DNA of 64,000 bases from BD2-11 sp965115885 (GTDB lineage Bacteria; Gemmatimonadota; Gemmatimonadetes; Longimicrobiales; Gaopeijiaceae): assembly GCA_965115885.1 (NCBI GenBank), contig OZ220479.1:3162001-3226000 (forward strand), given 5' to 3'. Made by a program: the position numbers and the translations under genes. Each line of letters starts with the position of its first letter. The first letter of the stretch is position 1. The notes beneath the pieces are model-generated. The model ran no database searches. It saw only the letters and a list, made by a program, of their open reading frames with translations, and was not told the DNA's origin. Below are positions 42,042-51,263 of this stretch, piece by piece.

Positions 42042-44495
42042 TCAGCTTCCGGCCGGAGAGGCGACGGCCTCCGGCGCCACCAGCGACGAGCGGAAGGCGG
42101 GGCTCTTCACGACGCCCAAGACGAACGAGGAGAACCTGTAGTCGTTGTCCGCCGCCGCCTGCACGATCCTGCGCACGGTCGGCATGTCGTAGTACTCCAC
42201 CCGTCGGCCGAGGCCGTACGCCATCAGATTTTCGGTGAAGATGCGATAGAGCACCTGCGGCCGCTTCAGCAGGGCGTTGCGCAGATCGGCCGGGCCGGCG
42301 AGCATGGTGCCGTCGTAGAGCTCGCCCACCGGATCCACCGGGTTGCCCTCGTCGCGGATCCGCCAAGCGCCGGTCACGTCGAAGTTCTCGAGCGCCAGCC
42401 CCACCGGGTCGATCACCTGGTGGCAGGACATGCACACCGGATTGGCGCGGTGCTGCTCCATGCGCTCGCGCACGGTGAGGAAGCGGCCGTCGTCGGCGCC
42501 CTCGGTTTCCTCGAAAGCGGGCACGTCGGGGGGCGGGGGCGGGGGCGGGGTGCCTAGAAGAACTTCCAGCACCCACTTGCCGCGCAACACCGGGGAAGTG
42601 CGGTCGGCGTGCGAGGTCATGGTCAGCACGCTACCGTGACCGAGGATGCCGCGCCGGTTCTCGTCGGGGTAGCGCACCCTGCGGAACTCCGGCCCGGTCA
42701 CGCCCGGGATGCCGTAGTGGCGGGCCAGCCGTTCGTTGACGAACGTGTAGTCTGCGGTCAGCAGTTCGCTGACCGGGCGGTCCTCGACGGCCATGTTCGC
42801 GAACAGCAGTTCGGTCTCGCGGCGCATGGCGTCGGCGAGCGTGCCGTCGAAGTACGGGTAGGAGAGAGCGTCCGGATCGATCTTCTCCAAGTCCTGAAGC
42901 CTCAGCCACTGGGCGCCGAAGCGGCGGGCGAGCCCTTCCGCGGCGCGGACGTCGGCGAGCATGCGCCGCGCTTGCCGCATCAGCCCGTCGTCGTCGGAGA
43001 GTTCGCCCCGGGCGGCGGCGGCGACGAGCTGCCGGTCCGGCGGGGCGCCCCACAGGAAGAACGAGAGGCGCGAGGCCAAGTCGGCGTCGGCGATCTCGTA
43101 GGGGACGCCCGCGGTGGCGCCGGGCGCGCGCTCCATGCGGAAGAGGAAATGGGGGCTGGAGAGAATCGCCTGCAACGCCAGCTGCACCCCGCCCTCGAAT
43201 CCGCGATCCCGCTCGCCCTGGTCGTAGAACGCCATCAGACTTTCCACGTCGGCGTCGTCGAGCGGGCGCCGGTAGGCCCGAGTGGCGAGACGGGACACGA
43301 TGTCGCGCGCGCAAGGTTGAGCTTCCTCGGGCGAGGTCGGGCGGCAGGTGAAGACCAGCTGCCGCGTGGGAGTGTCGGACACGCCGGTCACCTCGTAGGG
43401 GCCCAGAACGGAGAGCCGCTGCAGGTGGGGCAGGGTGGTCACGCCGTAGCCGATGCCGATCTGGCCGTCCGCCAAGGTGTGGTCGATGGGACGGATCAGG
43501 TCGTCCGGCTCGCCCTCGAACCGCTTCAGGAAGGCGGCGGTCACGCGGCGCGGGCCCGCGCGCACGTAGATGGAATCGGTGAGAACGTTCAGGCCGGTCG
43601 GCTCCGACTCCGACATCCAGCGGTCGATCGTCACCAGCGCGACCCGCTGGCCGTCGATCGACACCTCCATCTGCTCGTTGCCGAAGGTGCGCCCGAAAAC
43701 CTCGCCTTCCACCGCCGGATAGGGCTCTATGTGGAAGACGTACTTGCCGTCGGCCGGAAAGTTGTGGATCACCGAGACGCCTCCGCGGGTGCCGAAGGGG
43801 GCTCCCTCGACGCGATCCTTCTGGGAGGTGGTGCGGGGCAACCTGTAACGGGTCGAATTCGGCTCCGCGTCGGGGTCGCCCACCGCCATCCGGCTGATGT
43901 GGTTGGCCGCCCGCAGGTATCCCTCCATCAGAGTGGCGGAGGGAGCCTGCACGTCGGCGATGTTGTCGAAGTTGGCGCTGCGGGTGTCGAGGGGAAGGAA
44001 CTCCTCGACGTCGATCCGGAGCCCGAGCAGGTCCTCGACGGCGCTGGCGAACTCGGCGCGGTTGAGTCGCTGGAAGGTGCGGAATCCGGGGTTCGGGTTC
44101 CGCTCCCAGGCCGCGTCCACGCGGGTTTCCAGTTCCTTCGCCAGAACCTCGAGCGTGTCGTCGGCAGGCCGCGGGAACCCGCGCGGAGGCATCATGCCGG
44201 CGCGCAACTTGCGGATCATCCGTTCCGCGGTTTCCGCCATCTCCGGAGCCGACTCCACCGCGAAGTCCTGCAACGAGAGGTTGCCGGTCATGAGGGCGTC
44301 GTTGTGGCAGACTTGGCAGTAGGTGCGGACGACGCCGGTGAGCGACGCGGCGCGGTCCGATCCCGCGGTCTCCACGCTCCCGGAAGCCGACGCGCCCGCC
44401 GGCGCGCGGGGTGCGCCGGGAGCGGAATCGGCGGGCCGATCCGCCAGGACGAGAAGCAACCCGAACGTGGCGAGCGCGGCGGGAAGAGAGTTCAT
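42042..44495 (-). CDS. DUF1592-family multi-domain cytochrome c-like protein
   Basis: 817 residues. A signal region precedes a first heme site CQVCH (YCQVCHNDALMTGNLSLQDF), then the planctomycete-type DUF1587/DUF1592/DUF1595/DUF1588/DUF1585 series (RLNRAEFASAVEDLLGL; ISRLATRAYRRPL; LPHFLFRMER-like SPHFLFRMERAPG; LSFFLWGAPPD; RRGILGHGSVLTMTSHADRTSPVLRGKWVLEVLLGTPPPPPP). A second heme site CMSCH is followed by the family's DPVGLALENFDVTGAWR. Probably a periplasmic or outer-membrane redox protein acting with the DUF1552 partner; substrate unknown. First gene of the three-gene operon. Confidence 0.85.
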   Translation of the reverse strand: MNSLPAALATFGLLLVLADRPADSAPGAPRAPAGASASGSVETAGSDRAASLTGVVRTYCQVCHNDALMTGNLSLQDFAVESAPEMAETAERMIRKLRAGMMPPRGFPRPADDTLEVLAKELETRVDAAWERNPNPGFRTFQRLNRAEFASAVEDLLGLRIDVEEFLPLDTRSANFDNIADVQAPSATLMEGYLRAANHISRMAVGDPDAEPNSTRYRLPRTTSQKDRVEGAPFGTRGGVSVIHNFPADGKYVFHIEPYPAVEGEVFGRTFGNEQMEVSIDGQRVALVTIDRWMSESEPTGLNVLTDSIYVRAGPRRVTAAFLKRFEGEPDDLIRPIDHTLADGQIGIGYGVTTLPHLQRLSVLGPYEVTGVSDTPTRQLVFTCRPTSPEEAQPCARDIVSRLATRAYRRPLDDADVESLMAFYDQGERDRGFEGGVQLALQAILSSPHFLFRMERAPGATAGVPYEIADADLASRLSFFLWGAPPDRQLVAAAARGELSDDDGLMRQARRMLADVRAAEGLARRFGAQWLRLQDLEKIDPDALSYPYFDGTLADAMRRETELLFANMAVEDRPVSELLTADYTFVNERLARHYGIPGVTGPEFRRVRYPDENRRGILGHGSVLTMTSHADRTSPVLRGKWVLEVLLGTPPPPPPPDVPAFEETEGADDGRFLTVRERMEQHRANPVCMSCHQVIDPVGLALENFDVTGAWRIRDEGNPVDPVGELYDGTMLAGPADLRNALLKRPQVLYRIFTENLMAYGLGRRVEYYDMPTVRRIVQAAADNDYRFSSFVLGVVKSPAFRSSLVAPEAVASPAGS

Positions 44496-44512
44496 GCTGG
44501 CCTCACGCTGCT

Positions 44513-44559
44513 GAATACCGGGGAAGCGACGTCACGCCGAATGCCGGGGAAGCGACATC
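44513..44559. repeat. Direct repeat upstream of the DUF1592 gene
   Basis: Two 21-base near-identical copies, GAATRCCGGGGAAGCGACRTC, at 44513-44533 and 44539-44559, 26 bases apart (about 2.5 helix turns) and immediately upstream of the DUF1592 start. Spacing suits an operator bound by a dimeric regulator, but no regulator gene is adjacent. The rest of 44496-44719 holds no gene. Confidence 0.5.
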
Positions 44560-44719
44560 GCAGAACCCGGAAATCGTGCCGTCCGTCCGGTTCCTCCCCG
44601 AGCTCCCAACGCAATCGGAAGGATAGCCTTCGCTTCCGGGACGCGCTAGGGTCGATGGACGCCGAGCCCATACGGAGTTCGGAACGCACACCTCATCGCC
44701 TGTCGGCAACGAGCATCGG

Positions 44720-45283
44720 ATGACCCTCTATCCCGTGATCGTTCAAACGCTCGGCGGGGCCGCCCTCGCCGCCGCCGCCGCCGCCCTGGCGCTTGTGGTC
44801 GGGTTGGTCGTGCCGACGGGCAGGACGTGGTTGCGCCGGACGCTGGCGGGCTACGAACGCCACGTCGTCGGCTGGGCCTGGGGCATCGCCCTCGCCGCGA
44901 CGGTCGGCAGCCTCTACTTCTCCGAGATCGTCGGCTTCCCGCCGTGCCGCTTCTGCTGGTACCAGAGGTTCGCCATGTACCCGCTGGTGGCGGTGCTGGG
45001 GGTGGGGTTGGCGCGCGCGCATGCGGGGATCTGGCGCCTCGCCCTGCCGCTGCCCGCAGTCGGCTTGGCCGTCGCCGCCTACCATGTCGCGCTCCAGTTC
45101 CAGCCGACGCTGGACTTGGTGCCCTGCGAAGGCGGGGTGCCCTGTTCGGGACGCTACGTGGCGGTCTTCGGCTTCGTCTCCATCCCCGCCATGGCGGGCG
45201 CGGCCTTCCTGACGATCGGCGCGTTGCTGCTGTTGCTCCGGCAGCTGGCGCGGGATTCCGGCCCGGAGGACGCGGAGGCCTGA
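44720..45283 (+). CDS. DsbB/BdbC-type disulfide bond formation protein
   Basis: 187 residues with four or five membrane helices. Redox pairs: CRFC at C76-C79 (IVGFPPCRFCWYQRFAMYPL is the DsbB signature) and C136/C142 (LVPCEGGVPCSG). It would pass electrons from a thiol oxidase to quinone, introducing disulfides in periplasmic proteins. No DsbA-like partner is adjacent. The many exported cysteine-containing proteins in the window make an oxidising periplasm plausible. Confidence 0.8.
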   Translation: MTLYPVIVQTLGGAALAAAAAALALVVGLVVPTGRTWLRRTLAGYERHVVGWAWGIALAATVGSLYFSEIVGFPPCRFCWYQRFAMYPLVAVLGVGLARAHAGIWRLALPLPAVGLAVAAYHVALQFQPTLDLVPCEGGVPCSGRYVAVFGFVSIPAMAGAAFLTIGALLLLLRQLARDSGPEDAEA

Positions 45284-45333
45284 TCCGGGAGACTCGGGCG
45301 GGAACCGCGCCGGGCGTCGGATTCGGCCGTCCT

Positions 45334-46491
45334 CTACCGGGCGGCGCGTCCGCTCCGGCGCCAAGCCGCCAGCACCTCGGCTTCCCGGTCCGGCGTGGCG
45401 CCGGCGCGCAGATCGGCTTGGCGCTCGGGGGGACGAGAGAAGTGGTATTCGAGCGTGTCCCGCGCCGTGTCCGCAAGCGGGCGGAAGGTGAGCCCGGCCT
45501 CCACTTCGGGCGTCAGATCGAACCGCGCGAACCCCTCGAATCCGGGGGTCGGCGGCCGCCACACCGGCATCTCGCGGTAGGGACGCATCCCCCGCTCGAT
45601 CAGGAAATCGGCGTCGACCCAAGTGAAGGAAGCCTCCGCGGTGGTCACCGCGCGGATGCCGTAGAGAAGCTCGGTCATGGGGCGAGGCGTGGCCGGGCCG
45701 ATGCCGTTGTAAACCCCGGTGCGGCCGGTTTCCGCCATGCGGACCATCCACTCGGTCAGATCGCGCACGTCGATGATCTGCACGGTGTCGGTGCCGTCGC
45801 CCGGAGCCAGCACCTCGCCGCCGCGGTGGATGCGCACCGGCCAGTAGGTGAAACGGTCGGTTTCGTCCCGAGGGCCGACGATGAGCCCGGGACGGACGAT
45901 GTTCGCGCGGTCCCCGAAGACCCGCTGCGCTTCCCGCTCCGAGAGCGCTTTGGCGAGGCCGTAGGGGAGGTCGTCCGATCCGGGCTCGACGCCTGCGGTC
46001 TCGTAGGTGAAGGTCGGGGCGTCGGAGGTCATCGGCACCCGGCTCAGATCCGCGTACGCCGAACGGGAGGAAACGTAGAAGTAGCGCTCCACCGAGCCGC
46101 GCAGGAATTCGGCGGAGAGGCGCACCCAGTCGGGGTTGGCGCGCGAGTTGTCGATCGCCACGTCCCAAGCGCGGCCCCCGAGCGCGTCCAGCTGGCCGTT
46201 GCGGTCCCCGATCAGGGTCTCCACCTCGGAGAACATGCCGGGATTGGAACGTCCACGGTTGAACAGCGTAACCGAATGCCCGCGCGAGAGCGCGTAGCGT
46301 ACCTGAAAAGGGCCGATGAAGCCGGTGCCCCCGAGAATCAGAATGCGCAACGCGCGGGGCGCTTCCTGCGCGGGAGACGGAACGCGGCCCGGACCGGAAC
46401 GCGGGAAACCGGCCGCGGGAGCGCCTCCCAGTCCCAGCGCAACGCCCGCCGCCGCGGACATCTTCAGGAACTCTCTTCGGTGGGGAGTCAT
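45334..46491 (-). CDS. NAD-dependent epimerase/dehydratase-like protein with Tat signal
   Basis: 385 residues. Tat signal MTPHRREFLKMSAAAGVALGL. Rossmann fold with GGTGFIGP as nucleotide-binding loop (LRILILGGTGFIGPFQVRYALSRGHSVTLFNRG), YVSSRSAYADLSR, LPYGLAKALSE (YxxxK catalytic pair) and IVRPGLIVGPRDETDR. Export of such an NAD-binding enzyme is unusual, but the signal is clear and homologues with it occur. Substrate unknown; extended SDR class. Confidence 0.8.
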   Translation of the reverse strand: MTPHRREFLKMSAAAGVALGLGGAPAAGFPRSGPGRVPSPAQEAPRALRILILGGTGFIGPFQVRYALSRGHSVTLFNRGRSNPGMFSEVETLIGDRNGQLDALGGRAWDVAIDNSRANPDWVRLSAEFLRGSVERYFYVSSRSAYADLSRVPMTSDAPTFTYETAGVEPGSDDLPYGLAKALSEREAQRVFGDRANIVRPGLIVGPRDETDRFTYWPVRIHRGGEVLAPGDGTDTVQIIDVRDLTEWMVRMAETGRTGVYNGIGPATPRPMTELLYGIRAVTTAEASFTWVDADFLIERGMRPYREMPVWRPPTPGFEGFARFDLTPEVEAGLTFRPLADTARDTLEYHFSRPPERQADLRAGATPDREAEVLAAWRRSGRAAR

Positions 46492-46712
46492 GGCGGATCC
46501 TTCGAACGTTGCGGCGACGCGCCGGGGACGCTCTGGCCGCGCGCACGCGGCGGGCTCACTTTGAGCCGATCTCCCTACCCTAACTTCCGCCTCTCGGGCA
46601 AGCGAACACCGGCCTCCGCGATGTCCCTCCCCAATCCGGCCCGATGAGATCGGCCGCGCCGAGGGGGGACGAAGTCGGACCCCGGGAGGGAAGAACCTCG
46701 CGCGGCGGCAGG

Positions 46713-48413
46713 ATGACCGTCTACCTGGCCATCCTGCTCACCCTTCTGCTCGCCGCCCTGGACCAGACCATCGTGGCCACGGCGCTGCCCCGGATCGTGG
46801 AGGACTTGGCCGGGGTGGAGCGTTACACCTGGATCACGACCACGTACCTCCTGGCATCGACCTCGCTGGCGCTGGTCTACGGCAAGTTGGCCGACACCTA
46901 CGCGCGCAGACATGTGACGCTGGCGGCCGTGGGGCTCTTCCTGGGCGGTTCGGTCGCCTGCGGCTTGGCGGGAATCGCGGGGCCGCTCCCGCTGCTCGGC
47001 GACGGCATGAGCCAGCTCGTCGTCTCCCGGGGCGTTCAGGGGATGGGCGCGGGCGGCATCTTCGCCATGACCTTCATCGTCATCGCGGATCTCTTCACCC
47101 CGGCGGAGCGCGGCAAATACCAAGGATACGTGGGCGCGGTCTTCGGCATCTCCTCCGTGCTGGGCCCGTTGCTGGGCGGTCTGATCACCGACCATGCGGG
47201 AGGTTGGGCGCCCGGAATCGCCGGGTGGCGCTGGGTTTTCCTGGTCAACATGCCCTTGGGCGGGATCGCCCTGTGGCACATCCTGCGCCGGATGCCGCTG
47301 CTGGAGGCGCCCCTGGGGGCGGCGCGCCCCGACTTCGCCGGAGCGGCGTTGCTGGTCGGGGGGCTGGTGCCGCTGGTCCTCGGACTCCAGATCGACAAAC
47401 GGGCCAGCCCCTGGCTTCCCTGGCTGGCGCCGACACCCGGGGCGAACGCAGGAGGCGCGGCCCCGGCCGGGGAATGGCAGTTGTGGGCGACGCCCGGCCT
47501 GCTGGCGCTGGCCGCGATTCTGCTCGTGGCGTTCGTGCGTCGGTCGCGCGCCGTGGAGGGGCCGATTCTCGAACCCCGCCTCTTCTCCGAACCGGTCTTC
47601 CGGCGGGCCACCCTAGCCACCTTCTTCTTCGGCGCCGCCTTCATCTCGGTCAACATCTTCATCCCGCTCTTCCTCGTCTCGACGCAAGGGGTTTCCGCCA
47701 CCCGGGCGGGGCTGGCGCTGATCCCGTTCTCGCTCGGAATCGTGGCCTCGGCCACCTTTGCGGGGCAGGTGGCCAACCGCATCGGCTACCGGCACCAGAT
47801 CGTCGTCGGCACCGCGGTGTTTTTCCTGGGCGCGGCGTTGCTGGCGCGCATGGATCCCGCCACGGCGTACTGGCGAATCCACTTCTACGCGGCGCTCTGC
47901 GGCCTGGGCGCCGGGCCCGGAATGCCCCTCTTCACCTTGGCCATCCAGAACGCCACCGACGTGCGCTTCGTCGGTCAGGCGACCAGCGCTTCCCAGTTTT
48001 TCCGCCAGACCGGAGCGACCATGGGCGCGGCGGCCATGGGCGCGGTGCTGACCTTCACGCTGGCGACCACGTTCGCCACGCTGGACGCGGAATTGCGCGA
48101 TCGGACCCGCGAGAGAGTGAGCGCGCACGCCTATGCGTCGAGGGGAGGAGCCGGCCTGCCGGAGGCGATTCTCGCGGCCTTCGAGGAGCGGGCGCGGGAG
48201 GCGGATCGGGCGGACCGGGCGGCCGCGCTGCGCGCGGAGGGCCGCGCCATGGCCCTGGAATCGGCTGGGCGGGTGCGGCGGGCCTTCGCCCGCGCCTCCC
48301 AGCGGATCTACTGGATGGCCGCGTTCCTCGCCCTCGTGGCCGGAGCGCTGGCGGCGCGCATCCCGGAGATCCCGCTGCGGCGCACCCACGACAGAACGGA
48401 GATGGAAAAATAG
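46713..48413 (+). CDS. DHA2-family (14-helix) MFS drug/metabolite exporter
   Basis: 566 residues from the ATG at MTVYLAILL; an ATG 23 codons upstream adds only a basic low-complexity stretch. Fourteen membrane helices. Signature motifs: LAALDQTIVATALPRIVEDLAG (motif D1), YGKLADTYARRHVT (motif A), SRGVQGMGAGGIFAMTFIVIADLFTPAERGKYQGYVGAVFGISSVLGPLLGGLI (motifs B and C). EmrB/QacA-like proton antiporter. It carries a ~70-residue soluble C-terminal loop before a last helix. Substrate not predictable. Confidence 0.85.
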   Translation: MTVYLAILLTLLLAALDQTIVATALPRIVEDLAGVERYTWITTTYLLASTSLALVYGKLADTYARRHVTLAAVGLFLGGSVACGLAGIAGPLPLLGDGMSQLVVSRGVQGMGAGGIFAMTFIVIADLFTPAERGKYQGYVGAVFGISSVLGPLLGGLITDHAGGWAPGIAGWRWVFLVNMPLGGIALWHILRRMPLLEAPLGAARPDFAGAALLVGGLVPLVLGLQIDKRASPWLPWLAPTPGANAGGAAPAGEWQLWATPGLLALAAILLVAFVRRSRAVEGPILEPRLFSEPVFRRATLATFFFGAAFISVNIFIPLFLVSTQGVSATRAGLALIPFSLGIVASATFAGQVANRIGYRHQIVVGTAVFFLGAALLARMDPATAYWRIHFYAALCGLGAGPGMPLFTLAIQNATDVRFVGQATSASQFFRQTGATMGAAAMGAVLTFTLATTFATLDAELRDRTRERVSAHAYASRGGAGLPEAILAAFEERAREADRADRAAALRAEGRAMALESAGRVRRAFARASQRIYWMAAFLALVAGALAARIPEIPLRRTHDRTEMEK

Positions 48414-48518
48414 GAGGGGTGGCGAGCTCGGACGGCGATCGCCACGATTCAGGGCCCTGCGCGTCGACGCGCACTCGAGCGGAACGGGGATCCGTTCCCG
48501 CACTTCGGAGGCTGAAGC

Positions 48519-51041
48519 ATGCATCGACGCGCACCCAGGATCCGGAGCGTCCTCGCGGCCGCCGCGCGGGTGGGCGCGATTCCCCTGGCCGCCGCGTCGG
48601 GACCGGAGGCGGTCTCGGCCCAGTGGACCCATCGGTACCCTAGGGTGGAGGGCTACGGGCACCAGATCTACTTGGAAGGCTACGAGATGCCCACCCTCAC
48701 CAACGGCCCCATCGATCCGGCCGCTTCCCCGGACGGCACCCGCTTGGCCTTCGCGTCGCACGGATGGATCTGGGTGATGGACTTGGTGGACGGGACGGCG
48801 CGGCGGCTGACGTCGGGCGGGGAAATGGACGCGCGGCCGGCGTGGTCGCCGGACGGCGCGCGCATCGCCTTCGTGCGCGACGACACGCGCGACACTTGGA
48901 TCGTGGTGGCGGACGCCGCGACCGGCGCGGAGGTGTTGCGCGAGAACACGCCGGCGATCGAGCTCGATCCGGCCTTCTCGGCCGACGGCGCCCGGCTCTA
49001 CTTCGCGTCCGCCGCGGAAGGGGACATCGACGTCTGGACGCTCGATCTCGCGAACGGGGAGAAGCGGCGCATCACCGCCGCCGCCGGGATCGAGCTCAAA
49101 CCTCAGCCGAGCGACCGCGCACTGGTGTACTTGGCCAAGGGAGGCGGGCGCGACCGGGTTCTGGTGCGGGCGATCGACGACGCCGGTTCGCCGACGGGAT
49201 CCGGTCCGCGTACGCTGATCGAGGGAAGCGTCGCCTCCATGGCGCGGCCGGCGCTCAGCCCCGACGGGTCGACGGTCGCGGTGAACTGGCCGACCCAAGC
49301 GGGATGGGAACTTCGGCTGGTGCGCGTGGACGACCCGACGGGGTCGATCCTTTTGGTGGGGCCTCGGGACACGGGGGGCGGCACCCCGCTCGCTCCTGCG
49401 TGGAGCCGACCCGAAGGCGAATGGGTGTACTACGCGCGCGGAGACGGCAACCGGCCGACGCGGCTCTGGCGGGTGCGGGCCGCGGGCGGATCCGCCGAGG
49501 AGGTCGCGGTGCGCGCCTGGGATTGGGGCGCCGAGACGGGCACGGTGCGGGTGCGCACCGCACTCGAACCGGGAGGTGCGCCCGCACCCGCGCGCTTGGA
49601 AGTGGTGGACGCGGTCGGCCACCCGGCCGTCCCGGTCGACTCCCGGCCGTGGTTCGACGGCCAGAGCGGGCGAGTGTACGCCTACTCCACGGGAATCGCG
49701 GAGTACACGGTGCCGGCCGGACGCGTCACCGTGGCGGCCGTGCAGGGGCTCGCGACTCCCGAGACAGTGCGCACCGTCGAGGTCGCGGCCGGCCGGGTCG
49801 CCGAGGTGGAGGTGACGCTCGCTCCCGTCTGGGACGCGCGCGCCGCGGGGTGGGTGTCGGGAGAGCACCACTTCCACCTGAATTACGGGGGACCCTACGA
49901 CATGGCTCCGGCCGATCTGGTGCCGATGATGCGGGGAGAGGCGCTCGACGTCGCCACGCCTCTGCTGGCCAACCTGCACGACCGCTTCGAGGATCAGGAC
50001 CTGTGGGGGTGGGAGCGCGCGGGCGACCCTCCCCTCGTCCGGTTCGGGCAGGAGGTGCGCGCGCACTTCCTGGGCCATGTGGGCCTCATCGGCATCGGCG
50101 ACTTCTTCTGGCCGTGGGTGTGGGGGCCCGGCTACCAGGTGTACGGCACCGACGACCGCGAGAACGCGGAGGCGTTGAACCATGCGCGCGCGCGCGGCGG
50201 CCTCGGGTACTACGTGCATCCGGTGAACGCACGCAACGCCGAGCGCGCGCAACCGTGGTCGGAAGTTCCCTTCGGAGAGCTGGCTCCCGGCGTGCCGGTC
50301 GAGCTGGTGGCGGATGCCGTGCTCGGCGACCTGGACGCCTTGGAGGTGGTGTGCCTATGGAGCGACGAGACCGCCACCGCCCAGGTCTGGCACCGGTTCC
50401 TAAACCTGGGCATCCCGGTGGCGCCCAGCGCCGGCACCGACGTGATGACCAACTTCTTCCGCACCATGGCGGTGGGAACCGCACGGGTGTACGCGATGAC
50501 CGGGGGCGAACTCAACTGGCCGACGTACATGGCGGCGCTCCGGAAAGGCCGCACCTTCGTCACCAACGGCCCCTTCCTGGAGTTCCGGCTGGAAGGGGAG
50601 GGACCGGGCGGAGCGGTCGCCCCGGGGCCCGCTTCCTGGACGCTCGACCTGAGTTCGGCGGGGAGCGTCGCGCGCGTCGACGTGCTGGTCAACGGCGCGG
50701 CGGTTTGGCGGTCCGGCGGACTCGACGCTCCGGGCGCGCGACGGTACGAAGGCTCCCTGGAGCTCCCGCAGGGCGGGTGGGTCGCGGCTCGCGCGGTGGG
50801 CGGAACCACCGGGTGGCCCTCCATGGCCAGTTATCCGTTCGCCCACACCGCGCCGATCTGGATCGGGTCGGTCGGGAGCACGGAGCCCGGCGCCAGAACG
50901 CGTGCGGCCCGCGAGTTGGCGGAGACGCTCCGGGTCGCGCGGAATCGCCTGGTCATCGGCTACGGAGACGCCGACGTCCCGAACCTTCTGTCCCGTTTCG
51001 ACCGAGCGAGGGCGCGGCTGGAGGAGTGGGCGCGGCCGTAG
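48519..51041 (+). CDS. TolB-like propeller fused to CehA/McbA-type metallohydrolase
   Basis: 840 residues. Signal peptide, then a TolB-like beta-propeller (LTNGPIDPAASPDGTRLAFASHGWIWVMDLVDGTARRLTSGGEMDARPAWSPDGARIAFV with repeats of 'SPDG'), then a PHP-like hydrolase domain of the CehA/McbA family: WVSGEHHFHLNYGGPYDMAPADLV gives the His cluster that binds metal, with GGLGYYVHPVNA and VAPSAGTDVMTNFF as further ligands. CehA and McbA hydrolyse carbamate esters (e.g. carbaryl); the true substrate here is unknown. Probably secreted. 222 bases separate it from the TonB receptor downstream. Confidence 0.8.
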   Translation: MHRRAPRIRSVLAAAARVGAIPLAAASGPEAVSAQWTHRYPRVEGYGHQIYLEGYEMPTLTNGPIDPAASPDGTRLAFASHGWIWVMDLVDGTARRLTSGGEMDARPAWSPDGARIAFVRDDTRDTWIVVADAATGAEVLRENTPAIELDPAFSADGARLYFASAAEGDIDVWTLDLANGEKRRITAAAGIELKPQPSDRALVYLAKGGGRDRVLVRAIDDAGSPTGSGPRTLIEGSVASMARPALSPDGSTVAVNWPTQAGWELRLVRVDDPTGSILLVGPRDTGGGTPLAPAWSRPEGEWVYYARGDGNRPTRLWRVRAAGGSAEEVAVRAWDWGAETGTVRVRTALEPGGAPAPARLEVVDAVGHPAVPVDSRPWFDGQSGRVYAYSTGIAEYTVPAGRVTVAAVQGLATPETVRTVEVAAGRVAEVEVTLAPVWDARAAGWVSGEHHFHLNYGGPYDMAPADLVPMMRGEALDVATPLLANLHDRFEDQDLWGWERAGDPPLVRFGQEVRAHFLGHVGLIGIGDFFWPWVWGPGYQVYGTDDRENAEALNHARARGGLGYYVHPVNARNAERAQPWSEVPFGELAPGVPVELVADAVLGDLDALEVVCLWSDETATAQVWHRFLNLGIPVAPSAGTDVMTNFFRTMAVGTARVYAMTGGELNWPTYMAALRKGRTFVTNGPFLEFRLEGEGPGGAVAPGPASWTLDLSSAGSVARVDVLVNGAAVWRSGGLDAPGARRYEGSLELPQGGWVAARAVGGTTGWPSMASYPFAHTAPIWIGSVGSTEPGARTRAARELAETLRVARNRLVIGYGDADVPNLLSRFDRARARLEEWARP

Positions 51042-51263
51042 ACGGGACGGGACCGCGCGACGACGCGTCCGGATGCGGGAACCGCGCGCGCGCGCACTGG
51101 CCCGCTCGAATGGGCGAGGGTACTTTTCGGGATTGCGAGCGGGGCCCGTCGAAGCCGACCCCCACGGCGGCGTTCCTCAACCGTTCGCGGCCGCCCTCCG
51201 CAGAAGCGGCGCATTTGTTCCCCGGGATGTCCACCGGCGTCCGAAACCCTCGAGGAGTCTTCG

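Noticed and set aside
44503..44709. Small minus-strand genes in the DUF1592/DsbB intergenic region
   Set aside because: Two overlapping frames of 65-68 codons read through the direct repeat; neither resembles a protein family.
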